Source of the DNA: Rhodocyclaceae bacterium
GTDB lineage: Bacteria > Pseudomonadota > Gammaproteobacteria > Burkholderiales > Rhodocyclaceae
Assembly: GCA_016702335.1 (NCBI GenBank)
Contig: JADJEF010000018.1
Coordinates: 496,001-560,000, forward strand
Length of the DNA: 64,000 bases
Direction: 5' to 3'
Part shown: positions 41,717 to 49,967 of the stretch, piece by piece
Position numbering within the stretch: position 1 is the first letter of the stretch
How the letters are laid out: the number at the start of each line of letters is the position of its first letter
The notes under the pieces: model-generated
Told to the model about the DNA's origin: nothing
Databases searched by the model: none
What the model saw: only the letters and a program-made list of their open reading frames with translations
Translations under genes and position numbers: made by a program

Positions 41717-42868
41717 TCACGAATCCATTTTCAGCGTGAAGGCGCTGAAGGACGTGCCCGGGGCGACCGACTTGGTGATGTCTTCCTGCGTCCCGGTATC
41801 TACGGGCTTGGCGGCATTGTTGATGAACTGCTGCAGGTTGTTGGCCGAGTCGGCGTTGGCCAGGGCTTCTTCAAGACTGATGATCTTGTCGGCATAGAGC
41901 CGGTACAGGGCCTGCTCGAAGGTTTGCGAGCCGGGAACCATGGACTGTTCCATGGCGTCCTTGATTTCGCTGATTTCACCTTTTTCAATCAGCTCGGCGA
42001 TGTGACGTGAATTGAGCAGGACTTCCACCGCCGCCGTGCGTCCGCCACTGGGTGTCTTGACTAGGCGTTGCGAGATGATTGCCTTGAGCGTGACTCCCAG
42101 GTCGGCCAGAAGGGCTGGCCGGTTGTCCAGCGGGAAGAAGCTGATGATGCGACTCATCGCGTGGTAACTGTTGTTGGCGTGCAGAGTGGCCATGCACAGG
42201 TGCCCCGACTGGGCATACGCAATCGCCGAGCTCATGCCCTCTTTATCGCGCACTTCGCCGATGAAAATGACGTCGGGGGCCTGACGCAGCGCGCTCTTCA
42301 GGGCAATTTGCAATTCTTTGGTGTCGTTGCCGATCTCGCGCTGATTGACGATGGACTTCTTGTTCTTGAACAGGAATTCCAGAGGGTCTTCCAGGGTCAG
42401 GATATGGCCGCCGACATTCTCGTTACGGTAGTCCAGCATCGAGGTCAGTGTCGTTGACTTGCCCGAACCCGTGGCACCCACCATCAGGATCAGCCCGCGC
42501 TTTTCCATGATCACGTCCTTGAGTACCGGAGGCAGGTTCATGGTGTCAAACTTGGGAATCTCGGAGGGGATGTAGCGGGCGACCAGGGCCATGGTGCCGC
42601 GTTGAAAAAAGCAGGACAGGCGGAACACCCCGACGTCAGGCACGGAGGTACGCGTTTGCAGGTCTTTGCCTTCCTCAAGTTCGGCCATCTGCTGGGGGCT
42701 GAGAATTTCGGCAATCAGGTCGCGCACCTGACTCGCGCCAAGAACCGCCGGATTGACTGGCACAGAGTTGCCCTGCATCTTGATCGTGATAGGCGCGCCG
42801 CAGGATAAAAACAAGTCCGTCGCCTTTTTCTCGGCCATCAGCCGAAACAGTTTTTCCATAGTGCCCAT
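41717..42868 (-). CDS. pilU: PilT/PilU-family type IV pilus retraction ATPase
   Basis: A 383-residue hexameric motor ATPase. It has ATDLFLSCGAPITIKMQG, Walker A in VGATGSGKSTTLTSML, the Asp box LEDPLEF, Walker B region PDVIFIGEVRDKEGMSSAIA and the His box SGHLCMATLHANNS. The longer C-terminus after the AIISQRLV strand, ending SFSAFTLKMDS, and sequence detail favour PilU over PilT. The Met at 42868 is preceded by AAGGAG and gives the usual start; the frame extends into the upstream dap gene. Its location between dapD and dapE is a known betaproteobacterial arrangement. Confidence 0.88.
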   Translation of the reverse strand: MGTMEKLFRLMAEKKATDLFLSCGAPITIKMQGNSVPVNPAVLGASQVRDLIAEILSPQQMAELEEGKDLQTRTSVPDVGVFRLSCFFQRGTMALVARYIPSEIPKFDTMNLPPVLKDVIMEKRGLILMVGATGSGKSTTLTSMLDYRNENVGGHILTLEDPLEFLFKNKKSIVNQREIGNDTKELQIALKSALRQAPDVIFIGEVRDKEGMSSAIAYAQSGHLCMATLHANNSYHAMSRIISFFPLDNRPALLADLGVTLKAIISQRLVKTPSGGRTAAVEVLLNSRHIAELIEKGEISEIKDAMEQSMVPGSQTFEQALYRLYADKIISLEEALANADSANNLQQFINNAAKPVDTGTQEDITKSVAPGTSFSAFTLKMDS

Positions 42869-42878
42869 CAGGATCTCC

Positions 42879-44951
42879 TTAATCGCGCAGCAGTTCGTTG
42901 ATGCTGGTCTTCGCGCGGGTTTGCGCGTCGACCTTCTTGACAATGATCGCGCAGTACAGGCTATGGCTGCCATCCTTGGCAGGCAGATTGCCGCTGACGA
43001 CCACGGAGCCTTCGGGCACGCGCCCGTAAATCACTTCGCCGGTGGCACGGTCGTAAATCTTGGTGCTCTGGCTGATATAGACGCCCATCGAAATGACGCA
43101 GTTGTCTTCGACGATGACGCCCTCAACCACTTCCGAGCGTGCGCCGATAAAGCAGTTGTCGCCGATGATGGTCGGGTTGGCCTGCAAGGGCTCAAGCACG
43201 CCGCCGATGCCTACACCGCCCGAGAGGTGCACGTTTTTGCCGATCTGCGCACACGAACCCACCGTCACCCAGGTATCGACCATCGTGCCCTCATCGACAT
43301 AGGCACCAATATTCACGTAGCTGGGCATGAGCACGGCATTCTTGCCGATGAAGCTGCCACGGCGGGCGACAGCTGGAGGCACCACGCGAAAGCCGCCGGT
43401 CTGAAATTTATGCGTGTCGTAGTGGGCAAACTTGGTCGGCACTTTATCGAAATAGCGCATCGGGCCATTTTCCATCAGCACATTCTCTTCAAGGCGGAAA
43501 GAGAGCAGAACCGCTTTCTTGATCCACTGGTGCGTGGTCCAGGCTTGCGTGCCGGGAACGGGCTCGGCGACGCGCAAGGTACCGGCGTCGAGTTCACTTA
43601 ACACGTGGGTGACGGCATCACCAATCCTGGCCGGGGCGGTGCCGGGCTTGAGGCTGGCGCGGTCTTCCCAGGCGGCGTCGATGATTTGTTGCAGTTCGGT
43701 GGTGTCGTTTGTGCTCATGGGGGGCTTTCGATTCAAAGGGAAAGACAAAAAGGATTCGATGCGCCGGGCGGCGTCAAGACATTCTTCAGGGGTGGCGACC
43801 AGCGCAATGCGGACAAAATTGTCGCCGGGGTTGCACCCGTCGGCATCCCGGGCGAGATAACTGCCGGGCAGCACCAGAACATTTTGCTGGCGATGCAAGC
43901 CAAGGACAAATTCGGCATCGGACAAGCCGGTAGCGCGGGTGTTTGCCCATAGATAAAAGCCTGCATCTGGTTGTGCGCAGGGAAGGTGGGCGGAAATGAT
44001 CGGTGTGACTTCGGAAAATTTTTGTGCGTAGAGGCGACGGTTTTCAATGACGTGTGCCTCGTCATTCCACGCGGCGATCGAGGCCAGTTGCACATGCGGG
44101 CCCATGGCACTGCCGTGATACGTGCGGTACAGGAGAAACGCCTTGATCAGCGCCGCGTCGCCGGCGACGAAACCCGAGCGCAACCCAGGCACATTGCTGC
44201 GCTTTGACAAGCTGGAAAAAACCATCAGGCGCCGGTAGTCGTCGCGGCCCAGTTGGCGGGCGGCGGAAAGTGCGCCGAGGGGAGGCTGGCCTTCGGAGAA
44301 ATAGATTTCGGAGTAGCACTCGTCCGAGGCAATCACGAAATCATGGCGATCAGCCAAGTCAAACAGCACCCGCCATTCGTCAAGTGACATTACCTTGCCG
44401 GTGGGGTTGCCCGGTGAGCAGACGAAGACCAACTGCACCTCGCGCCAGGTGGAGGCATCAACGCGCGACCAGTCCATTGTGAAGTCGTTCTCCGGCAACG
44501 TGTTCAGGAACAGCGGCTGGGCACCAGCGAGGAGGGCCGCCCCTTCGTAGATCTGGTAGAACGGATTTGGGCAAACTACTTTTGCCCCGGCTTGGCGGGC
44601 AATAATCGCCTGGGTAAATGAAAACAGGGCTTCGCGCGAGCCATTGACCGGCAAAATCTGTGTGCCTGGATTCGGTGCAGGTACGGTGTAGCGGCGAGCG
44701 ATCCACGCACTCAGGGTTTCACGCAGCGCATCAATGCCCTGGGTCGTCGGGTAGCTGGCAAGTCCGGCGAGATTGGCGGCGAGGGACTCGCTGATGATGG
44801 TGGGAGTTGCGTGCTGAGGCTCGCCGATCGAGAGCTTGATCTCGCGCGTCGGGCGGGCGGGTGCCACGGCCGGAAGTTCTCTGGTAAAGAGGCTGCGCAG
44901 GCGCTCGAAGGGATAGGGTTGGAGCAAAGAGAGGTCGGGGTTCACGAGCAA
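42879..44951 (-). CDS. dapC/dapD: DapC-DapD fusion: succinyldiaminopimelate aminotransferase and tetrahydrodipicolinate N-succinyltransferase
   Basis: One uninterrupted 690-codon frame. Residues 1-411 are a class I aminotransferase (DapC): SIGEPQHATPTIISESL, FVCSPGNPTGKVMS, ASDECYSEIYF, and the PLP Lys in FSSLSKRSNVPGLRSGF. From Met412 (43718) the rest is a complete 279-residue DapD: FRLEENVLMENGPMRYFDK, a left-handed beta-helix of hexapeptide repeats (AVLMPSYVNIGAYVDEGTMV, GVGIGGVLEPLQANP), and GNLPAKDGSHSLYCAI. The two catalyse consecutive steps of the succinylase branch of lysine synthesis and are normally separate. No stop separates them; a run of six C sits just before Met412, so an indel could hide a normal stop. 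Internal initiation at Met412 is also possible. Confidence 0.9.
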   Translation of the reverse strand: MLVNPDLSLLQPYPFERLRSLFTRELPAVAPARPTREIKLSIGEPQHATPTIISESLAANLAGLASYPTTQGIDALRETLSAWIARRYTVPAPNPGTQILPVNGSREALFSFTQAIIARQAGAKVVCPNPFYQIYEGAALLAGAQPLFLNTLPENDFTMDWSRVDASTWREVQLVFVCSPGNPTGKVMSLDEWRVLFDLADRHDFVIASDECYSEIYFSEGQPPLGALSAARQLGRDDYRRLMVFSSLSKRSNVPGLRSGFVAGDAALIKAFLLYRTYHGSAMGPHVQLASIAAWNDEAHVIENRRLYAQKFSEVTPIISAHLPCAQPDAGFYLWANTRATGLSDAEFVLGLHRQQNVLVLPGSYLARDADGCNPGDNFVRIALVATPEECLDAARRIESFLSFPLNRKPPMSTNDTTELQQIIDAAWEDRASLKPGTAPARIGDAVTHVLSELDAGTLRVAEPVPGTQAWTTHQWIKKAVLLSFRLEENVLMENGPMRYFDKVPTKFAHYDTHKFQTGGFRVVPPAVARRGSFIGKNAVLMPSYVNIGAYVDEGTMVDTWVTVGSCAQIGKNVHLSGGVGIGGVLEPLQANPTIIGDNCFIGARSEVVEGVIVEDNCVISMGVYISQSTKIYDRATGEVIYGRVPEGSVVVSGNLPAKDGSHSLYCAIIVKKVDAQTRAKTSINELLRD

Positions 44952-45018
44952 GGCCGACTGGTAAGGGAGCGGTGATTATAGGCACCCGGCCGGGCGTGAG
45001 AGAGCACCGGAAAGCGCG

Positions 45019-45058
45019 CAAAAAATAAAAAGGGCGACCGGCATTTACCGATCGCCCC
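45019..45058 (-). terminator. Rho-independent terminator of the H-NS-like gene
   Basis: Read on the minus strand, GGGCGATCGG pairs with CCGGTCGCCC (two mismatches at the inner end) around a short A-rich loop, followed by TTTTTATTTTTTG. It lies 25 bases after the H-NS-like stop and before the dapC-dapD start. Confidence 0.88.
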
Positions 45059-45083
45059 GGGTGCATCGTAAAATTTTCCCGGC

Positions 45084-45401
45084 TTACTTGACGGCAATGC
45101 CGTCGAGGGAACCGTTAGCGGCTTTCCATTCGCTGACCCATTTCGGTGTTTTGCCGCGTCCGGTCCAGGTCAGCTCATTTTTCTGGGGATGGCGATATTT
45201 AATGGCGACCGGCTTTTTTGTTGCAGAGCTGGCTGGTTTTCCACCGAGTAACTCTTCCAGCGTATAACCGCTTTCTTCGGCAATTTGACGCGCTTTTTTC
45301 AGGGCATCCGCTTTGCCGGTTTGTTTGCGCTTTTCAATTTCCTTGGTAATGCTGACTTGCAGGTTTTCAAGTTCCTTGATGCTTAGACCGGAAATGTCCA
45401 T
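45084..45401 (-). CDS. H-NS family nucleoid protein
   Basis: A 105-residue H-NS/MvaT-type protein. The N-terminal half is a coiled-coil oligomerisation region (LSIKELENLQVSITKEIEKR); the C-terminal DNA-binding part has KYRHPQKNELTWTGRGKTP and PKWVSEWKAANG, the H-NS signature in betaproteobacteria. It probably silences AT-rich, acquired DNA; the AT-rich kfrA/integrase spacer in this window would be a natural target (inference). Single-gene unit with its own terminator. Confidence 0.93.
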   Translation of the reverse strand: MDISGLSIKELENLQVSITKEIEKRKQTGKADALKKARQIAEESGYTLEELLGGKPASSATKKPVAIKYRHPQKNELTWTGRGKTPKWVSEWKAANGSLDGIAVK

Positions 45402-45521
45402 GCTCAGATAATCTCCAAAATAAAGTGGGTGGCTTATTTACTGCGAGGCCGATATTAACCGAAATACACTTTGAAAATAGCGTCCAGTTATCGATGCATT
45501 TGCGAAGTGTTTTAGTGTCTT

Positions 45522-45866
45522 ATGAGCGAACTTAATCCTTGTCAGGGCTGTGGTGCCTGTTGTGCAGCCTATCGGGTGTCCTTCTACAACGGTGAAGTCG
45601 ACGATTTTCCTGGTGGCTGGGTGCCAGCTGACCTGGTGGAGGGACTCGGGTCACATCATGCCTGCATGCGTGGCACGGCATCAGCGCCGGTGCGCTGCCT
45701 TGCTTTGCTTGGTGATATTGGCAAATCTGTCAGCTGCGGGATTTATGAGTTTCGCCCCAGCCCCTGCCGTGAATTCGCACCTTTTGCCAGTTTGGGGCGA
45801 ATTGATGAACGTTGTAATGACGCGCGCCGAAAGCATGGCCTGCCGCCACTGCAGTCGAATGACTAA
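45522..45866 (+). CDS. YkgJ-family cysteine-cluster protein
   Basis: A 114-residue protein with the YkgJ signature NPCQGCGACCAAYRVSFY (CxxCxxCC) and further Cys in VRCLALLG, SVSCGIYEFRPSPC and ERCNDA, forming a probable Fe-S or Zn site. Function is unknown. It diverges from the H-NS-like gene across 120 bp and converges with the MFS gene. Confidence 0.88.
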   Translation: MSELNPCQGCGACCAAYRVSFYNGEVDDFPGGWVPADLVEGLGSHHACMRGTASAPVRCLALLGDIGKSVSCGIYEFRPSPCREFAPFASLGRIDERCNDARRKHGLPPLQSND

Positions 45867-45930
45867 TTTACGCGAAAGCGCTACCAATAATCGCTGCGGC
45901 CACGTGTATGACTTGTACGCGGCGACAAGG

Positions 45931-47178
45931 TTACTGTGCCTGACGCCGTAGTGTCGGCATTAGCAGGGCACCGATAATTGCCAGGGCAACCAGAGCCAGC
46001 CCCTCCAGCCATACCGCATTAACGACCCCGGCTGATTTAAGAACGATGCCGGCAATTACCCCGGAGGCGGCAGGGATAACCTGAGAAACAATCGAATACA
46101 TGCTCATTATTCGCCCGCGCAATAGCTCGGGAGCTTGATGCTGAATACCGGCGACGACCAGGCTGATGACAAAGCCGCCCGCCATGCCCACCCCGACCAG
46201 TGCCAGCGAGGCGGTCACCGGGTTGCGCCAGACGCTGAGTGAGGCAAAAACCAGGCCGCCGACCACCAGGCCAATAAAAATGGTTTTGCCGTGATGCACG
46301 CGTTTGGAGAGCGGCAAGGCCAGAATGCCGCCGAGAATCAGCGCGATCGCCATCAACCCCAGAAACGCGCCACGCTGCGCTTCATTCAAGCCCAGCACTT
46401 CTTTCGCAAGTCTGGGTAGCAGAATTTGCAATGGCCCGGTCATGGCAAAGCCGATGATGGCCGCACACATCAGTTGCAGCAGCAACCGATTGGCACCCAC
46501 GGCCGAGAAGCCTTCGCCGATCTCGGCAAGAATGCCCTTGGTTTCAATATGCGCCGGGCGTTTCGCGGTGCGGGTGGTCGCCAGCAGCAGTGACGAGACG
46601 ACATAGCAACTCATGGCGACGACGATGACTTCGGTCCAGTTGCCGTGGCTGCGCACCAGGCCGATGACCAGTGGAGCCAGGCCAAAGCCGATCAGTACCT
46701 GCAGGTTGTAAAGAATGGTCATCGGTTTGAGTCTCGCTGGGTCGGCAATCTGGCCCAGTGTTGCCAGTCGCGCGGGGCCAAAGAACGACCAGCCCAGGCC
46801 GCCAAAAAACGCCGAGACCAGCGTGGCGGGAATTCGCTGGCTATCGGTGGCACTGGTTTCGGCCCAGTACAGGCCCGAGAGGCAGATCATGAACAGCAAG
46901 TGCGCGACATGAATCAGGCGCGCGGGTTGCAGGCGGTCGGCCGCCACCCCGGCGAACCAGCCGAACAGGATGGATGAGCCGAACGAGAGACCGAAGCCGA
47001 TGCCGGCCAGCACATCCGAGCCGACCCGCTCCTGCAGGTAAAGGATGACGGTGTAATTGACCATGTGCCCGCCAAGAAAGGCAAGCAGGCTCGATAGCAG
47101 GAAGGCGGGCATTGGCGGGCGGCGGTGGCTCGGGCGAGGGTAGATTGAGGCTTTGGGCAAATTGGGGCGCGCTGGCAC
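45931..47178 (-). CDS. MFS transporter of the EntS-like (MFS_3) group
   Basis: A 415-residue membrane protein (393 from the Met at 47112) with about eleven or twelve helices. GFGLSFGSSILFGWFAGVAA contains the loop 2-3 region, and VAADRLQPARLIHVAH its basic end. EntS-like MFS members export siderophores or drugs; the substrate here cannot be told. The N-terminal 22 residues before MPAFLL are Pro/Arg-rich and may not be translated. Copy 7 of the 33-bp repeat lies six bases upstream of the longer start. Confidence 0.83.
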   Translation of the reverse strand: MPARPNLPKASIYPRPSHRRPPMPAFLLSSLLAFLGGHMVNYTVILYLQERVGSDVLAGIGFGLSFGSSILFGWFAGVAADRLQPARLIHVAHLLFMICLSGLYWAETSATDSQRIPATLVSAFFGGLGWSFFGPARLATLGQIADPARLKPMTILYNLQVLIGFGLAPLVIGLVRSHGNWTEVIVVAMSCYVVSSLLLATTRTAKRPAHIETKGILAEIGEGFSAVGANRLLLQLMCAAIIGFAMTGPLQILLPRLAKEVLGLNEAQRGAFLGLMAIALILGGILALPLSKRVHHGKTIFIGLVVGGLVFASLSVWRNPVTASLALVGVGMAGGFVISLVVAGIQHQAPELLRGRIMSMYSIVSQVIPAASGVIAGIVLKSAGVVNAVWLEGLALVALAIIGALLMPTLRRQAQ

Positions 47179-47183
47179 GACGA

Positions 47184-47216
47184 CATCGCCGTCTCGCCAG
47201 CGCCGACTTGGGGATG
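47184..47216 (-). repeat. Dispersed repeat, copy 7 (gap between two genes)
   Basis: On the minus strand CATCCCC, the core AAGTCGGCGCTGG, then CGAGACGGCGATG. It fills the 39-bp gap between the Vgb-like stop and the MFS start. Confidence 0.8.
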
Positions 47217-47217
47217 G

Positions 47218-48999
47218 CTACTTCCCTGCGACCGAGATTTCCATCAGTGTCGGTTGCGCGTCCTCGATGTGCCACGACGGGAAGGCCGCGCCGGTTATAT
47301 ACACTTTGCCCTCGGGCGAGAACTCCACGTCGCGGGTGAAGGTGCCCTTGCGCGACAGCGGTATCCAGTCCCACTTCTGGCTGGCGATGTCAAAGCGATA
47401 GATCGAGTCGGAGTTGGTGCCGTTGACCCATACCTGATGGCGCGGCTTGTCGACGTTGAGCGAGTAGGGCGTGTCGCTGCCCTTGGGCAGGATAGGCAGA
47501 TCGAAGCGGGTGAACGTACCCGTTTTGGGTTCGTAGCGCACCACCAGCGACTCATTGAAGGCGGCTATCCAGACATTGCCGTCACGGTCGACGCGCAGAC
47601 GGCGCGGCGCCTTGAAACCGGTCTTGATCATGGTCAGCTTGCCGGTTTCGCCGTCGATCGAGCCGATCTCGTCGGTGTGCAGGCGAGCAAACCAGATCGT
47701 GCCGTCGGGCGCGGTGTCAATGCCATAGGGAAGCGTCACGCCGGTCGATTGATGATCGACCGGTGCCCAGTTGGCCACCGGCAATCCCCACGACATCAGC
47801 TTGAACAGCGTTGGCATCAGAAACGTCGTGATGCGCTCGCCGACGCTGCGGTAGGGCAGGTCGTAATAGGTGAATTTCCTGGTGCTGCGATCAAAGTGCG
47901 CGATCTGGTTCGACAGGGCCAGGGTAAACCAGGCGCGATCCTTGGCGTCGAAGCGGATGGTGTGCGGATAGAAACCCTGATCCATCGCGTGATAGCTGAA
48001 CTGCTTGGTTTTTGGATCGAATTCCAGAAGTCGGCGCTGGTAGGACGGCGTTATGAAGATGTGGCCGTCCTTGGGCGACTCAGCCAGCGAATGGATGCCC
48101 TGATAGGTCTCGTGCTTGGGGAAGTCGACCAGTCGGCCGGCGAGCAGGCCGCCATGGGGCGAGCCGAACGGCGGCACTTTGTAGACCGTGTATGCGCCGC
48201 TCCTGGGGTTGATTTCATAGACGCGATCCTGCAAGTTGTCACCGACGTAGATCAGGCCATTGCTGTGGTGGAGCAGGTCGTGCATTTGCGAAAAGCTGTC
48301 GCCGATCGGCATTTCGCGCACGGTAAATCGATCCAGATCAGAGGGCCAGGGCGTCGCGGCAGGCAGCAGCGCCGGGTTGGCGTTGATCTTTTCCCAATGC
48401 GCCGAAATCAGGCCGGGGATCTTTTTCTGTCCCTCGGTCGAGAGACGCGCGCCATAGCGCACCATACGCCGCATTACGGTGGACCATTCCTCGGCCGTGC
48501 GGTTGCGGCGCAGGAAGACCGAACCCTGCTGGTGGCAGAAATTGCACTGCAGCAGCCATTCCTTCTTCAGGTTCTCGTCGCCGAAATCGACGGTCGAGGT
48601 CCACACGTTCGAGGGCTTTTGCGCCGCCAGCTCCATCGGGTCGGTTTCGGCGGCCATGACCAGCGGCTTGCCGGCGTAGTCTTTGCCCTCCACCAGCACA
48701 TCCTTGAAGCCCGGCTTGCGCAGACGCAGCTTCCAGGGTTCGCTGCCGGTGGGCAGGTCGGTGGCGCCGGCGGCATTGGTAAAGCGGTGGGTTTCAAACA
48801 GCGCCCGCTGCGGCTTGCCGGGTTCGGCATAGCCGTTGTCGGAGGCATCGATGGTCGCCGGCGTTACCGGAGCGACGCTGACCATGACGGTAGGCAGGGG
48901 CTTGCCTTGGGCATCGACCACGCGTACGGGCAAGGCGTGCACTGACACGGCGAAGGCGGAGAAAAGTGCGAATGAGAGCAACGGGCGGATAGTGTTCAT
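47218..48999 (-). CDS. Vgb-like beta-propeller protein with c-type haem motif
   Basis: A 593-residue exported protein. The signal peptide is MNTIRPLLSFALFSAFAVSV. An Ig/CarboxypepD-like segment follows (VRVVDAQGKPLPTVMVSVAP, KLRLRKPGFKDVLVEGKD), then LLQCNFCHQQGSVFLRRNRT with one CxxCH haem-binding motif (about 160), then a beta-propeller like virginiamycin B lyase/streptogramin hydrolase (TLPYGIDTAPDGTIWFARLH, PRRLRVDRDGNVWIAAFNES). Vgb proteins open streptogramin lactones, but the haem motif points to an electron-transfer or dehydrogenase-like role here. The Met at 48999 fits the signal peptide better than 49011. Copy 8 of the repeat lies within the propeller. Confidence 0.85.
   Translation of the reverse strand: MNTIRPLLSFALFSAFAVSVHALPVRVVDAQGKPLPTVMVSVAPVTPATIDASDNGYAEPGKPQRALFETHRFTNAAGATDLPTGSEPWKLRLRKPGFKDVLVEGKDYAGKPLVMAAETDPMELAAQKPSNVWTSTVDFGDENLKKEWLLQCNFCHQQGSVFLRRNRTAEEWSTVMRRMVRYGARLSTEGQKKIPGLISAHWEKINANPALLPAATPWPSDLDRFTVREMPIGDSFSQMHDLLHHSNGLIYVGDNLQDRVYEINPRSGAYTVYKVPPFGSPHGGLLAGRLVDFPKHETYQGIHSLAESPKDGHIFITPSYQRRLLEFDPKTKQFSYHAMDQGFYPHTIRFDAKDRAWFTLALSNQIAHFDRSTRKFTYYDLPYRSVGERITTFLMPTLFKLMSWGLPVANWAPVDHQSTGVTLPYGIDTAPDGTIWFARLHTDEIGSIDGETGKLTMIKTGFKAPRRLRVDRDGNVWIAAFNESLVVRYEPKTGTFTRFDLPILPKGSDTPYSLNVDKPRHQVWVNGTNSDSIYRFDIASQKWDWIPLSRKGTFTRDVEFSPEGKVYITGAAFPSWHIEDAQPTLMEISVAGK
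48021..48053 (+). repeat. Dispersed repeat, copy 8 (within the Vgb-like gene)
   Basis: ATTCCAG, the core AAGTCGGCGCTGG, then TAGGACGGCGTTA. Read in the gene as ITPSYQRRLLEF. The local propeller repeat looks regular, so insertion is not certain. Confidence 0.6.
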
Positions 49000-49014
49000 G
49001 GCGTTTTCCAAAAA

Positions 49015-49965
49015 TCAGGACTTGGCAGGCTGACGGGATTCACGATACAGCTCAAACACCTCGGCCGAACTGCGCTTGGGCGTGTAGCCGAATTCTTCCT
49101 TGAGGCGGGTATTGAGCAACACCGGACGGTAGCGCAGAAAGTCCAGTTGCTCGGGGCCGTATTGGGTCAGGCCCAGTCTTTTTCCCACCCAGAGGCCGAC
49201 CTTGAGCAGGCCGGCCGGCAGTACCCGGCAGCGCTTGCCCAGACGTGCGGCGATCTCATGGATGGTGAGTTTGCCGTCACCGGCGACGTTATAGATGCCC
49301 GGCTTGCCGTCACGAATGCCATGCACAATGGCCCCGACCACGTCTTCGTCGTGAATGAACACGAAGGGGCTGTCCGAGCCGGCAATGGCCAGCAGCGTGG
49401 GCTTCTCGAATAAATTAGTGATCAGGTTATTGACCGTCGGGCCGAGGATGGTGCCGATGCGAAAGATCACCTGTTCCATCTGCGGAGCCGTCTTGCGGTA
49501 TTCGGCGAGCATTTCCTCGACCAGGCGCTTGTGGTACGAATAGGGGAACTCGTAGTTGCCGCGCACCGGGTCGCTCTCGCTCAGCCAGTCAGGGTTGTCG
49601 GCATGGTAGCCATAGGCAGCGCCGGACGAAGAAATGATCACGCGCTTGACACTGTGCTTGACACAGGCCTCGAGCAGATTGCGCGTGCCATCGACATCGA
49701 CACTGTATTCAAAGTCGCGCCCGTGCTTGGGGCTGGGGATGACGGCGGCCAGATGCACCACGACTTCGGGCTGGTTGCGCGCGATGATGGCCTCTACCTC
49801 GGGCGAGCGGATGTCGGCATTCTCATAGGTGACGCCGGCGAGTCGGGTGGCCGGTGCGCGCAAATCAAAGGCGACCACCTGAAGCTCGGGATTGTCGGCA
49901 AGACGAGCCAGGCAGGTGCCACCGAGGTAGCCGGAGGTGCCCGTGACGAGTACTTTGGTGCTCAT
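49015..49965 (-). CDS. NAD(P)-dependent epimerase/dehydratase (extended SDR)
   Basis: A 316-residue Rossmann protein: nucleotide loop VLVTGTSGYLGGTCLA, Asp for adenosine in VVAFDLRAP, VVHLAAVIPSP, the catalytic region IISSSGAAYGYH, and the YxxxK pair in PYSYHKRLVEE. The C-terminal GIYNVAGDGKLTIHEIAARL is typical of sugar- or steroid-type epimerases. The Met at 49965 places the Gly loop at the N-terminus; the frame to 50061 overlaps the upstream gene. Two bases separate its start from the symporter stop, so cotranscription is likely. Substrate unknown. Confidence 0.88.
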   Translation of the reverse strand: MSTKVLVTGTSGYLGGTCLARLADNPELQVVAFDLRAPATRLAGVTYENADIRSPEVEAIIARNQPEVVVHLAAVIPSPKHGRDFEYSVDVDGTRNLLEACVKHSVKRVIISSSGAAYGYHADNPDWLSESDPVRGNYEFPYSYHKRLVEEMLAEYRKTAPQMEQVIFRIGTILGPTVNNLITNLFEKPTLLAIAGSDSPFVFIHDEDVVGAIVHGIRDGKPGIYNVAGDGKLTIHEIAARLGKRCRVLPAGLLKVGLWVGKRLGLTQYGPEQLDFLRYRPVLLNTRLKEEFGYTPKRSSAEVFELYRESRQPAKS

Positions 49966-49967
49966 GA

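Noticed and set aside
47254..48945. 563-codon frame opposite the Vgb-like gene
   Set aside because: Shadow frame with no recognisable domain; the minus-strand gene has signal peptide and conserved propeller repeats.
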